Shown here piece after piece: positions 12,801-26,700 of a DNA stretch of 64,000 nt. Source of the DNA: Seriola aureovittata (Eukaryota > Chordata > Actinopteri > Carangiformes > Carangidae); assembly GCF_021018895.1 (NCBI RefSeq), contig NC_079386.1, positions 682,001 to 746,000 of the forward strand, read 5' to 3'. A program made the translations under genes and the position numbers. A model generated the notes under the pieces. It was not told the origin of the DNA. It saw only the letters and a program-made list of their open reading frames with translations, and ran no database searches. Every line of letters starts with the position of its first letter. The first letter of the stretch is position 1.

Positions 12801-15800
12801 CTATTGGATTGTCATGAATTTTTTATAGAGAAGTCAGGGTCCTCAGATTAGGAGTTCTTATGACTTTGGTACTCCCCCTGACTTCATGTCCAGCAACACC
12901 AGCAGCTCAAAGTTGTTAGTTATCCAGTGAAATATCTCTATCCACAAGATGATTGTCATAAAATTTTGTACAGACATTCATGGTTCCCAGATGATGTATC
13001 ATAACAATCTTGATGATCCATTGACTTTTCCTTTAGTGCCACTATTAAGTTGATGCTTGTGGTTTTGAGGGAAATATCTCCATATGAATGGATCACTATT
13101 TGGTGTGTTGCTGTTAAATTTGATAAACGTGAGAATGGTCTGTAATAATTATTATCTTGAATTTTCATCCAGCGACATCATTTGGTCAAAATTTAAATTT
13201 GTACAATACTTGATATGTGACCGATGTCTAAAACTAATGACATTCCCATCAGCCTCAGCTGTACTTTGTGTTTGCTGCTAATTAGATGGTGACCATGTTA
13301 AATATTATCTGCTAAACATCAACATGTTGATACTTGTCATTGTGAGAATGTTGCATATGACGTTAGCATTTATGAAGCACTGCCTCACACAAAGTGTTAA
13401 TTCGTTGTTAATTAGCCTCGGAGATGTTGGTAGGTGTATTTTTGAGCTTTGGACAGAGCTAGGCTAGCTGTTTCCCCCTGTTCCCAGTCCTTATGCGAAG
13501 CTAGGCTAATCACATCCTGACCCAAGCTCTTTACTTCACACACACTTTTCTCACCCGGCTCTTTGAAACAAAGTGACCAAGCTTATTTCTTGAAAATGTT
13601 CTTTTGGGTGCAGGACAGTATTTATGTACCTGTCTGATAACTTTTGTAACATATTTTCAAAATACATATATCCAATAATCTAATAATCTAGTGGTAACTT
13701 TTTACAGATTCAACATAAAATACCCACATATATTTTTAAAAAAGGCATAGACTGAAATGATTTCACCCAGATTTAATGCTATCAAGGCACAGTTTACATA
13801 CAGCTTATGATTCCTTTTCTATATGTCTCTATCATAATGTATCATCATCACTTTCAATCGACTTTCTATCTGGACGATCCTGCAGTTTGTGTCTTTGTGA
13901 TAACGAGGCTCGTCGACAGCAGCAAGTATGTGATCCGACAGACTCGCAGCTCCTGCCAAAGTGTCTCTTGGCACTGGATCATGCTTGGATGTGTTTGGCT
14001 GGGTGACGGGAGGTTTTGGGGTTGTACTAACAGAGTGGATGAGTTTTTGAAGCTTTCTGCAGCTTTCTGCAGCTTTCTGCAGCTTTCAGCAGCTTTCAGC
14101 ATCTAGCTGACTCTTCATATCGAGCTAATGTTGAGGCAGCTTCCCACTTACTAACACATCAGCTGCATCAGTTAAAAGGAATCTCTCAAGAAAAGGACAT
14201 GAATCTATGTAAGATATTCTTGTGACAACCATGACAGTACACACAATAATGCCCGATGAGTATTCTTACAGGGTCATATAATGTTAACTTGAATGTAAAT
14301 GTTTTAAATGTTTTATCGTCAATGAGGCCAATGTTTCACAGATTACCACTAGAGCCAGACTAATTCTTCATTTCTAATTTTTACTATTCATAATCATAAA
14401 TCTTTTTACATTTAATGGTTATAATGTGGTCTCTGTCAATACTCTAATTGGCATTAGTAAAGTAACATTATCATTGGTAGTTGGCCATGGTTTACACAGT
14501 AAGTGGGGTAATCCATACAGATTTATTTAGGGCTGGGTATCGACCATCAATACTTTTATGGAACGACTGAATTGGTTTGATACTATCGAGGATTGATGTC
14601 TTGTCATTCGATACCTAAGGAGTAAATGAGTAAATCTCATCGGTTGGCTGTTGGTTGTTTATTTACACAAACAGGTTTGAGTGAGTAAAGGGACCGAGCT
14701 TCAAAATAAAACAAAAAATTTACAGTTGTGTATATTGCCATTTTCCTTTTGCTAAAATGGGTTTGATAAAAATGGCATTTAAAAAGGTCTCGTTAAGAAT
14801 CAGTATCAGTACTGAACATTTTTGAACAATACCCAGCCCTAGACATATCTGCTTATAAGAGATCACACTCTAAATTGTGCATTTCTTTACATATACATTC
14901 ATTTACTCATTTATATTTTTTTAGATATTTTTGTTGACAACCAAACAGCTTGGATTTCTCCTCGCTTAATGAGATCTAATATAATCCGTGAGTCATGTGT
15001 TTTAATGGTCAACAAGGTTGATTAATGTGCTTGTAAGGTGTATTGTAGATCAGACCATGGTGGAGTTGATAAGTGGCTTCTCTCTCACACTGGTGCTATT
15101 TTCATATTCTTGCCCTTCCCTTTGTTTTTCTATGTAAGCCAGTAAAATTAACATTACATCAAAGTCTTAAGGCTCATAGATCAATAAACAGTCAGTTAAA
15201 GAGTTACTAAGTACAACAATGGGATTATAATTAAGCACATGAAATAAAATAGGTCCTAGAGATGATGCTTTAGTTTCATTTGCACTGGAAGAACAGTGTC
15301 CTCTTATTGTTTCTGTGTCTTTCAGGAAGCAGATTCAGAATCAGTTTCAGATTTTCCATTCTGTCTGTCCTTAAGGCTGAAATAATATAATATTTTATCG
15401 GTGTTTAAACTGTACGTTGCACCTATCTGTCGTGTCATTACTTAATTGTAATACTGTTTTTAACTACACTTTTACTTTATTTACTTACTGTTACATTTAC
15501 TCTTTCTGGTTTAGCTGGTGCTGCTACTGAAGGTTCTGACTGACAGAATAAGGATCTGAGTATTGTCATTAAAACCTTTTCCTTCTGTCTTCTGTTCTGC
15601 TCATCTACACACTCTTGTCTCCCTCCATTGATTCATTTATTCTGTTTTTTAAGAAAAATCTGAATGCTTTCTTTTTGCTCTTCAGGTGCTTCTAATAGCT
15701 AATACTTCAATCTGTTCATTTTCTTTTGGGGTTTGGGAACTTTTTCATAAGTTTGTTTACTGTGGTTTCCCAGTTTTACATCAGGCAGGAATGTATTGTT

Positions 15801-17683
15801 GGTGACATCATTACAGTGTGAATGGACAGTAATGTTAGCCTATGTAATGTGGCCTTAAAGCGTAATGGTAATTAGAAGATAATGGTAAATGCCTGTGTTT
15901 GTTTTGGTTCACACAAATATCTCTCCTTTCACTCAAAAGAGGAGAGTTTTTATTCTTTCTTTCTAAAGTGACTTAGTTATTACATCTAAGACTAAGTTCC
16001 CTAAAGGTGTCCCTATATACCCATAATGGTATCATCTGCTTTCCAGTGTTTTAAGCTTACATGTTTTAAACCATAGTTATACAAATGGTCACTGTGTTTT
16101 TTAAGTCAACATGTCCCACATGCTTTTCTCTGTACCATGTTTAGAACAACCAATCGACTGCCTGTCTCTCTGTGTCTCTGTTTATTGCAGATTCCTTACA
16201 AGCCCAGCTGATCAGTATGGGTGTGATTCCCACACTGGTGAAGCTGCTAGGCATCCATTCCCACAACACAGCCCTGACAGAGATGTGTCTTATTGCCTTT
16301 GGGAATTTGGCTGAGCTTGGTGAGTAAAGCTAAATCTCTGTTGTTGAGCCAAACAAAGCAACTTACTGAGGTGATTAGTAAGTTTAAATTCATTTTTCCC
16401 TCATGAGTTTACACTCAGCACATCATAATGATGGAAAGCGGAATTTTACAGACAGAAACTTTGGCACCCGTCTTCTTTAACTAAGAACTGAGTAAAGTGT
16501 CTGAATACTTACATCAGACTGACGAGGGGAAATATGATTTTTTTAAATTTTGGCATAAAACACCAACATAACACTGTGAAGAAATCGAAGGGGTCTGAAG
16601 ACGTTGTGAATGAGCTGTAGATATTTTTCCAGATATATTGAAGCAGTTTTTGATTGTGTTGGTTTAGGATCATTGAAGAAATATATATTCCATATTTTCT
16701 GCATTTCATGATGACACTCAATTTTCCAGTTTCTAGACAGGGAACTTATTTCAACATAGCCAGTCAATTATCAACTATATTAGCAAAATGCAGCGGGAAA
16801 AATTCATAGTTTTGTGTTAAGGGGTTACAGTGTGGCTATGGTGTCTATGAAACAGCTGAAATCTGAAATTGAAACATAAATCAAAAACATTCCACTTTCT
16901 ATAGTAGGATTGTCTTGAACTTCATGGGTCGAGTATAAAGTCAGTTTAATAGCCAGAAGGCCCGAGAGCCACAATGTTTCTTTCTTTAGCTTTCTTGCGC
17001 TTTCTGCTAATGTTTCATTCTTATCAATGAATGTTAACATATTTTGTGTTGCATTACAACCCGAACAAGTGTTTGTCACTCAAACACACACAAAACATTT
17101 CCTTTAAATATAATATATTTCTTTTTTTCTCTCTTTCAGCAATAAAAAAATGTTTATAAATGTAAAATGATTTTTGACTAATTGTGATTTCATTTGGAGA
17201 GTTCCTACTAAACAAGAGAGTGCAGACAAAGTGTAATTTGGGACGTGGAGACTGTAAAGGACAGAGTCTCTGTTATGACATGCCTGTGATAATCCTCTTG
17301 TGTTTTCAGAGTCCAGCAAAGAGCAGTTTGCCTCCACCAACATAGCTGAGGAGCTGGTGCGTCTTTTCCAGAAGCAGACAGAGCATGAGAAGAAGGAGAT
17401 GATTTTTGAGGTCCTGGCTCCACTTGCAGAAAATGGTAATGTGCTTTTTTCATTATTAAGCTCTACAAAAGGCCACTTCCACTGTATGGGAAGTATGATT
17501 TCACACACGGTAAAGTGACAGACAGCAGTGTTCCCTCATGCCTTTAGATGAAAATCATGTCCATCGACTGTGCAGTCATTTATCCGCTCAGTGTGAGTCA
17601 TGCTTTCCAGGCTAGCTGCTAACTGCACAGTCATGGCAGACAGCTCCTGCGTTTGCTCAGCTGCTCTTTTTTAAACATGTCAT

Positions 17684-17744
<61 letters not shown>

Positions 17745-20700
17745 TGCCTGCAGAGAGAGCATCTTACTGACTGTTGTTATCACCATTCAAGGCACACTGG
17801 GTGCTCCCACATTGTCAGTCTCCAGGACAACGTCCTACTTAACTCCTCTAGAGAAACCTCTCTCGCCAGCTTTTTCTTTTCTTATTCTGTGTGTTGTTTA
17901 TTCTGTGCGGTTTCTAGAAAAACAACTGAACACTTATTATTTGAAAAAGTCAAAAATCATAATAAGATGGATTATTTAGTGCACTGATGTGGTAAATGTG
18001 GTTTCAAAATTATATAATATAATAAATTATTTCCTACATATTTCTGCAAGAAGCAGTTATATTTGTTATCAGTTAATCTATTAATTGTTTGTTTGGTCTA
18101 TAAAATGTCAGCAAGAAGTATAACTTCCCATTACAGGTTTCCAGAGTTCATTGTGACATCTTAGGATGTCTTGTTTTGTCTGGTCAGCAAGGGCTAACTG
18201 TATAGACATTTCAATAGACCTTACTGTTCCATATCCAGTGTTTCCTCTACATTCAGGAGCGTGGCGGCTAAATCATAGCCGCCACGCCTTCAAATTTCTT
18301 TTATTTTTTTTTTATTTTTTTATTTTTATTTTTTTTATTGTCGCAAATGCACCACCGCCACATCTCTCCACCTTCACAGCCTGTGTGATGATGAGCGCAA
18401 CAGCGGGGGGAGGGGAGGGAGGGAGTGGGGTGGTTGGGGGATCCTATTGGAGTTAATTACTCGCGAGAGCGCGGCCTTGAAAGTGACGTCACGTCAGGCA
18501 CCAGGTGAGAGTCAGAGAAGTGTAGTCGTGAGGAATAAGGCAGCGAGTTACCGGAGAAAAGGTAGACTTATTAGCCAACTCAGTGACGCTAACTTGGGTA
18601 AACTAATTGATAGCATTAAGCTAATATCTACACGTCATTATGTTTTAACTGCTGACTGCATTTTCAGATGAGCTTGTTCAGATACTTCTCTAAGAAGAGA
18701 AAGACAACAGATGAAGAAGACGCTAGTCAGGTAGCATCATAAGCCTTTTACTGACTCGGTAAAAAATAGTGTTTTAATGTTCACACTTGTAATCAGATGT
18801 GATGTGAGTGTAAACTATATAACGCTGTTAGCGTTACGTTACTCACACTTTTAATGTAATCTTATTAGACAAGTAACATTAGACAGGGAGGAGTTGTTAA
18901 ACAAAGTGGAGGAGAGCAGAGCACAGCAGCGGAGAGATGAGCCTGGGTGCAAACTTTGCCACTGACTCTACCCCCCCCCCCCCCACACACGCACGCACAC
19001 ACACACACACACACACACTTTGCCACTGACTCTACCCCCCCCCCATAGCATGCCCCCACTGCTGAAAAAAATCCTAGAGGAAACACTGATATCTGTTCTG
19101 ATTTTTGCTGTCATTTTCGTCTTGATTTCTTATTTTAAAAGTTTGTTTTCAAGTCCCAAAACAGATGATATGTGTTCCACAAGGATCCTTTTTGGGCACC
19201 ATGTTATTTACTCTTTACATAAATTATATTTATTTATTTATTTTTAAGTACTACAGTGTGTGTTTTTATGCTGATGACACTCTCTTGTATGCTGTTGGCT
19301 CTACTACAAACAGACCTCTCCCAGTTCCCAGTCTGCTTCCATTGACCTCCAGACCTCTTTTTTTTAACTTTTATTTTCAGTATCTTTAGTCCTTTTTTTT
19401 TCCAAAACTACAGTGCACAGAGCAGCAAAATGATTGCAACAGTAAAACAAATATCGCTTGCACATTAACATGTTAGTATCCATAGTTATATACTTGGATT
19501 ATCAGTCTTTTTATGTTGAAGAAAAAAAAAAACAGTGAAAGGAAGGCAAATGGGATTTTAAACTGCAACTGTGCAAACCACCAACCAGTATTTGTCATTT
19601 CCTGTTATTTCCTCTGGCAGATCACCCAAATAAAGTGATATGCATGTCAGTGGAATCTGTAGCCCCAGAGTTTATTGTGTAAGTTTCCAGACATTTCCCC
19701 AAAAGATCTTTTTGAACAGGCCCAAAAAAATGTGGCAGTGGCCTCCAGACCTCTTTCATTAAGTTAAAGCTTTTTCTAAACTCCAAAGGACAAAATCTTT
19801 GCATTTAACAAGAGCACAAACCTCTGATGTTGAAATTCTCACAGATACAATACAGCATTATAAATACTAAGGAATTTGGTTAGATAGCAGATTGTAGTTT
19901 TTCATGCAATTATAAACATTCATTCATCACATTGGATGAAAATGTTTTACCATTCACTTAATAACATGAATTTCATAACATGAACAGAATTGTGACCAAA
20001 ATGTATACTAAGTAGTTACAGTTCCGATCTATTTTTCAGTGACCTCTTGTGGACAAACTATGTAATGATGACACTGTTTCTAAATGACCAGAATGTTGTT
20101 CTGTTCAGCCGTTATATTTACTGCTACTGATATATCTTCAGTCAGCTGATACTGATTGATGTGGCAGCCATGCAGATTTATCAGCTCCAATAATAGACCA
20201 ATATACATCCACATGACTGTCTAGACTGGGTTGTAGATATACTGTCTCCTCATGCTGCTATACTTAAACCAATGGATGCCATTTACCTCCTGAATGAATA
20301 AATAAAGCTTAACTAAGTAACTCGCCAACATTGCATTATTACGCTTCATATGCTGTGCTGTTGGTGCATTGGGCCGTGACAAGTCTCGTGTGTGCTAATG
20401 GTGTCATATGATGCACATCATATGATGCAGCAGTGCACTGCAGCATGAGTGTGTTTCAGACGTAGCTGCTGGCTGTAGTCTTCTCTGAATGTGTTGCCCT
20501 CCTTGCCCTGCCAGATGTGATAAAGCTGCAGCTGGTTGAGGCGGGCCTGGTGGAGTGTCTGCTGGAGGTGGTGGCTCAGACTGTGGACGGAGAAAGGGAG
20601 GAAGACATTGCCCAACTCAAGACAGCCTCGGACCTCATGGTTCTCCTGCTCCTGGGAGGTAAACACCAGAACACCAGGGTCTGGAATGTATGGACTGGGA

Positions 20701-23700
20701 AGCTACAAATGAATTTCCCATGGGGGATAAATAAAGTTGTCTGAACTGAACTGAACTGACCAATATCTGGAGCCAATTTGAACTCCTAATAATTTGTTTT
20801 AGTTTCATCAGTTCTTCAACAGACATCACTGGGCTGATGTGTTCAGTCACAAAAAGTATAAACAAGTATAAAAAACAGTGAAGGTCATGTTCAGCTACAA
20901 AAACACATATTCAGCCAGTTCCAGTGCAAACTGTCAGCACAGAAATGCAGATTCAGATTACCTACAAATCTGGATCGAAGAGGAACCTTGTGTTAACAGT
21001 AATTAAAATTCATACTTTCTTCCTCTGTCATTACTGTTGCAGCACAGATGCTTCAGGAAACCGTACAAGACCATGTGGGGAAAGGATCATCCTTAAACTG
21101 CCTTAATTAGCGGATGAAAATTTCACCTACAGACATATGACCATAAATATAAATGCACAGAGTTGTCAGTTGATGTAGAGAAGGAATAATTCAACCTTCA
21201 TAGAAATATTTTATTGTAGCAGAATAGACCTGTTTTTTATAAATATACATACTGGCCTTTCTGCCACTAGTCTTACCAAACCCATCAGTCACATGCTCTT
21301 CATTATGTTCTTCTATTCTATTCTATTTTTACTCTTAATGATTGGTCAACGTTTTCCAATGTTCCAATGTGTTAAAATGGGGTGTGGTCAGGAACATTGG
21401 TGGTACATAGATCTTGAGGAGGACTAATTTTGATGTGTCGAAAATTATTTGATTGTAAAATTGCACAAAGGCCTGACAAAGTATGATATGGAAGTGATTT
21501 GAAAAGACTTGACACCAGATTTTATTTTTTCGCTTGTGGTTCGGACCAATCAGTGTGTATGAGGGAGGAACTACTGACTGACTACTCATGAACAACAATG
21601 ATGGCTCCTAAAGAGCTCAGTGTAGATGCTGCTCCACCACCAGTTATATCAGAACTGGAGAGTATTTCTTCATTGAAAGAAATAGTCTAGAGGATGCAGA
21701 ATCGGATTGGTTGTACTTAGCCCATGATACACAGATGGTTCGTCCAATCACCTGCCAGTTATTTTTTTGAAAGCGCCTGCCCTTTTCCAAACAGTTTCCA
21801 CTGAAGCCTTCCAGATGGTTCTGTGTAACAAACCATCTACAGTCTAAAAAATAACCATGGTTCAGTCCACAACAAACACAATACACTTCTGAAGCTGCTC
21901 TTAAATGGGTTAACAGTCAAGTGTTGCTTCATAACACAGAGTTAAAAAATGAGCTGTATGCTGTTACTGTAACCTGTATTCACTCTGTGTGTAGATGAGT
22001 CCATGCAGAAACTGTTTGAGGGGGGGAAGGGCAGTGTCTTCCAGAGGGTCCTGTCCTGGATACCGTCTCATAACCATCAGCTGCAGCTGGCGGGGGCTCT
22101 GGCCATCGCTAACTTCGCTCGCAATGGTAAGCTTTACTTTACACTGTTTCAAGATGAGCCAAAGTCGTGCTGCTGCTGTTCTCATCTCATTTCTGTGTCT
22201 TCAACCACTTTGAATATATATAACACTATTAATCACAGGCTTGATGCAGTAGCCAGCACTTGTCTGACTTCCTCTTGAAGAGTAGTCTCAACAATACACA
22301 ACAATACGGTTTCTACTTTCCTTGTATTTTGTACAGATGGAAACTGCATCCACATGGTGGACACTGGTATTGTGCAGAAGCTCCTGGAGCTGCTGGATCG
22401 GCACGTCGAAGAAGGCAATGTCACTGTTCAACACGCAGCTCTCAGTGCCCTGAGGAACCTGGCCATACCTGGTGAGCTGCTACATCATGAAGTCTGCGCA
22501 CACACCAGGATCTATTGAGGGCTAAGTTTGACGTCTGTGTTAATACATCAATTTTGAACGTCTCAAGGCTCATTTATGCTCTACACCAGATACTCATACG
22601 GAGCCTTCTGCCTGTACTCTGCGTTCATTTCCTGCATATTTCTGCACGTATCCTGGAAGCGTATGGATACGGACCACACATAGTAGTAGCACCGGAAACC
22701 GCGGGGGGCAGTGTCGAGCAGTGTAGCCCACAGTTCAAGCCGAATCAGCAAAACACAACGAAGACGAAAACTTTGGAAAACGGCAGAACTTTTTCAGGAA
22801 AGATTGTGCGACTTGGTGAGAAATTCTAAACATATATATGATGTTACCTCACTGGGGCACAGGGACAGACAACTACTACAGAACAGCTGGACGGAGATCA
22901 GATGAGAACTGTAATTTCTGACTCAGAGTGGCACCCTCTAGTGGATGCATTGTTTAATATCCATCCCAATGTAAACGACGCATGTCAGTGTGTGGTCAGT
23001 GAAGGTTATAACGTTTAAAATGTATGCATCTATTTATATACGTAAAGGAAGCATAAATGAGCCTTTAAGGCATTTAAATTTGGGTGCTATAACTTCATCA
23101 GTTTCTTAGGGGAAACCCTAGAGACCTTAATCATTTCATCATTAATCATTAAGAGAAGAAACAATTCCCCATTCAACCTACCTATGAGTTGAGGTTAGGA
23201 ATATTAACATTATTAATAATAACAATAATTCAGTAAGCTTTTGATTTCAATGTAAACTGTTTAAGGTCTGATTAGATCTGATTAGTGGTGAAAGTGAAAC
23301 CTTCTGGACAGGAATGAGGGCCTGTATTGAATCTAGAGACAGAGCAGGTGAGGGGGCGGAGCCTGAGTGGAGCACCTGACCACTCACAAATTGTGTATAG
23401 AATCAGATACTAGAAACCACTTAAACAGATGCGACTCAAATCCGCACAGATTCACCGCTCACAATGTTGCATTGCTTCAGATTGTCTTTCACAAGTTTCA
23501 GTGATTTAGTCGGGAGCTTTAACTAATTCTTCAAACCCCCCCCCCCCTCAGCACAAATGGACTGTCCCAAATACTGATTCACTGTTGAAACATGATAGGT
23601 AAGTATCCCAAACGTACCCACCAGGCCAAAAATTAGGCAGGGGTGGTACTAAGCCGCGAATTACTAAAAAGTGATTTTGAAATCATGTAAACGTACACTC

Positions 23701-26700
23701 GTTAATACACTCCTAAAGACTTGGTGCTCTGGCCTTGACTCCTCTCTCGCGCTCTGATCCTCTCCTCCACTGGCACCTTCCACTTGTGGCTGAGAACTAG
23801 GCCTGCTGTCAGTCCTGACACATTAACCCTATCTCATCAGTAACATGAATTAACTTTTGTTCCCATATTAGAAGAAATAATGATGTCTGCTCGTTTTAAA
23901 CTCGTTTTAAAATAATCTTTGATGTGAGACATTTCTACAAAAAGAAAAACATACACGATGGGATGTAACATTAATTTAGAGAGTCTTTTCACGAAGCTGG
24001 GGGTGCTTGGGTATTAAAAGAGATAATATTCACTCTTTTGAAAAGCAGCAAAAATCAGGTTGCCGCCTCCTTCTGCAAGCAGAAAGTCGTTTGGGCGTTC
24101 GTATTCTTCTTTGGCAATTTCGGATGGCTCTCTCTGATGCACGGATTACGATGCAGCGCTACTACATTGCCGTAGTACAAACGTCAAATCCACTGAGTAC
24201 TGAGAAAACAAGGAGTAGAATTTGGTCGGGAGGCGGCTCGCAATTCTCTATGCAGGAAAAACCCTGTCCACTAGCGAGAGCCCACATGACCACAATATAC
24301 ATGAATCCAAAGTATATGAAATGTAGCCCCCGGTCAAAAAGGGGGGTGGATATGTAGATGCCAGCCAATAGCATGGAAGTATTAATGGTTCAAACGCCTT
24401 AAGATGTTCATAATTGGTGTGTAAACACGGTATTTTCTGCCGTCTTAAGACATGCAAATGTGTCGTATTAACACGGACATTTTAGACCAATCTGTGTTCC
24501 ATACAGGATCTGTCACATACAGGTCTTAATGGATCCACTTGGTTCTTAGTAATGGAGACCTGACCAACTGTGGTACCAATGTCCTTCAGCAGCTCTTTAG
24601 TCTGTGTGTCAATAGATCTGATACATTAAAGGAAACAAGAGCACCCTTATTTAATGACTCTGTGACAGTGACAGCCGTGGCCGGAGATAATGTATCGGCT
24701 CTTTCGTCTGTCACGTTCTCGTGACTGATATGAGGGAATCTTTTTATATTTAGTACAAACATTCACTTGGACTCAAGGATAAACTGATTAGACTTTAGTG
24801 CCACTGTGACTTCACAAAACATGCTGTCGACCTTGTGAATGTGATATTTCAAGCAATACTGCAATACTGGCATTATATGTTGTTTACCAAAGGGTTGAGC
24901 TCATTACTGTCATCACTGCAGTGTTTTTTTCATTTTTTTGCATGTGTGTGATATGAAATATGAACTTAATAATAGTTGTTTAGTTCTCATCACTGACTGT
25001 GTTCCATCCACCCAAAAAAACTAATTGACCATTAGTTATTTGATAATTGATAAGAAAAAGAAGAAAATCCACACCGTCACAGCCGTTTACACACATTCAT
25101 TTGTACTGGATGGATGAACTGATTAGAATTTGGAGGTCAAAGGTCACTGTGACCTCACAAGACACGATTTTCGACATAACTCAATAATTCATAGGGTAAT
25201 CATTGGATACACTAATAATAGAATAAAATGATGACGTTTGTATCCAAAAGGTCAAAGGTCAACTTCAAGGTGACATCACACTGTTCTGCATGACCAGTTA
25301 TGACCATATTTCCTGTAACTCCATCGGTTGGTGGAGGTGGTTCTAGTTTGAATTTAATTCCTGCACATTAGTACCAGACATTTTTCCATGGGTTCTGTTC
25401 TGTTTTAGATAGGATCCAGATGTTTTCTCTTACATGCACATATATGCACATATATTACATATATATATATTGTGGGCACATTTTTCTAACCTCAGCCTTG
25501 TATTTTGAGAGTTGCCACGTGTAATTATTGTCTTGAATGTGAGATGGTACTACTGATGGTTAATGTTAACGTTATAGTGTGGAACACAAAAATATTACAT
25601 TAACTCTGTTGTTCCTCCTTTCCAGTGGTAAACAAGTCCAAGATGCTGTCAGCGGGCGTAGCAGATGTGGTGCTGAAGTTTTTGCAATCAGAGATGCCTC
25701 CAGTACAATTTAAACTTTTGGGAACATTACGTATGCTCATCGATACACAAGGTAGAAATATTTAATCATTTCTTTGAATCCTTGAAAATCTTGAAAAACC
25801 GACTCTGATAACACAACATCCACAGACCAGTTCACTCAGTTTGAAGTCCCTGTGAAAGATATTCCAAGTAAAGGGCCGATATTCAGTATTATGGTGTATG
25901 GTGTTATTTTGGCTGGACTGACTGGAGATATTACATTTTGGATATCACCCAAACCCAACAGCAATTAGTAGTTCTTTTACCCCGGCTCTGTTTAAGTTAT
26001 GGTGTGATAATCAAAAGAGATTCTTGTCACTCAGTCTGAGTGACACGGACACACAAATATGGAAACACAGATGGTTTCATACCAGAATGTCTCCAAAATC
26101 GGAATTAAAAATGTGATTCACTGTGATTGACTGCTGCACCATGGCTTAGAAGAAAGTCAGAGTTTGCTTCTCATCTAAAATTCATTTTAGATATTTAAAA
26201 ATTATGATTTAAAAAATATGTATTTGAACCAAATGAAATGTGGTTATTTATTTTGGAACTGAAGTTACTGCTCTAGGTGACAGTAGACACCACAATAAGT
26301 AATCTTGAGTGCTGTGTGTGTGTGTGTGTTGGATTAGCTGAAGCAGCTGACCAGTTGGGGACCAATGGGAAACTGGTGGAGAGACTAGTGGAGTGGTGTG
26401 AAGCCAAAGATCATGCAGGAGTGATGGGCGAGTCCAACAGGCTCCTGTCAGCCCTCATCCGACACAGCAAGTCCAAGGTCAGACTCCACGCTTCACATCA
26501 GCTGATTTCCTCTGCAGCTTCCAGGCTAATCAACCAGTCACTCTAACTCTGTAAAAGGACATTAGCTTAGCTGGCCTAGCAGTATTAAGGCTACAAACAG
26601 CCCATAATTCAACACTATAAAATACCATTGTTACACTTTTGCTTACTCCATTCAAATATCTGATGTAATAAATCTAATAATTATCTAGTCCCGTGATATA

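Larger units (their letters stand above)
12421..16190 (+). other. rap1gds1: rap1gds1 intron 5
   Basis: A 3.8-kb non-coding intron. It contains a long dispersed repeat (12730-13420), a second repeat (about 13430-13620), a 10-bp tandem array (14051-14100) and a TIR element (14528-14841). No coding exon was seen. Confidence 0.6.
17436..20514 (+). other. rap1gds1: rap1gds1 intron 7
   Basis: A 3.1-kb non-coding intron with a GT microsatellite, a hAT-type fragment at about 18060-18185, a complete inverted-end element (18236-19088) and a LINE reverse-transcriptase fragment. From about 19400 to 20514 nothing is recognised. Confidence 0.6.
22472..25625 (+). other. rap1gds1: rap1gds1 intron 10
   Basis: A 3.2-kb non-coding intron. 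It holds a TIR element (22565-23065), a C-run near 23537-23547, and a degraded dispersed repeat at about 24770-25350. The frame at 24007-24357 (+) resembles no known protein and is not annotated. Confidence 0.6.

Noticed and set aside
17653..17987. Repeated Cys-Val frames
   Set aside because: Translation of the (GT)n microsatellite.
24007..24357. 116-codon plus-strand frame in intron 10
   Set aside because: Contains no known motif; flanks are repeat-like and the minus strand is equally open.
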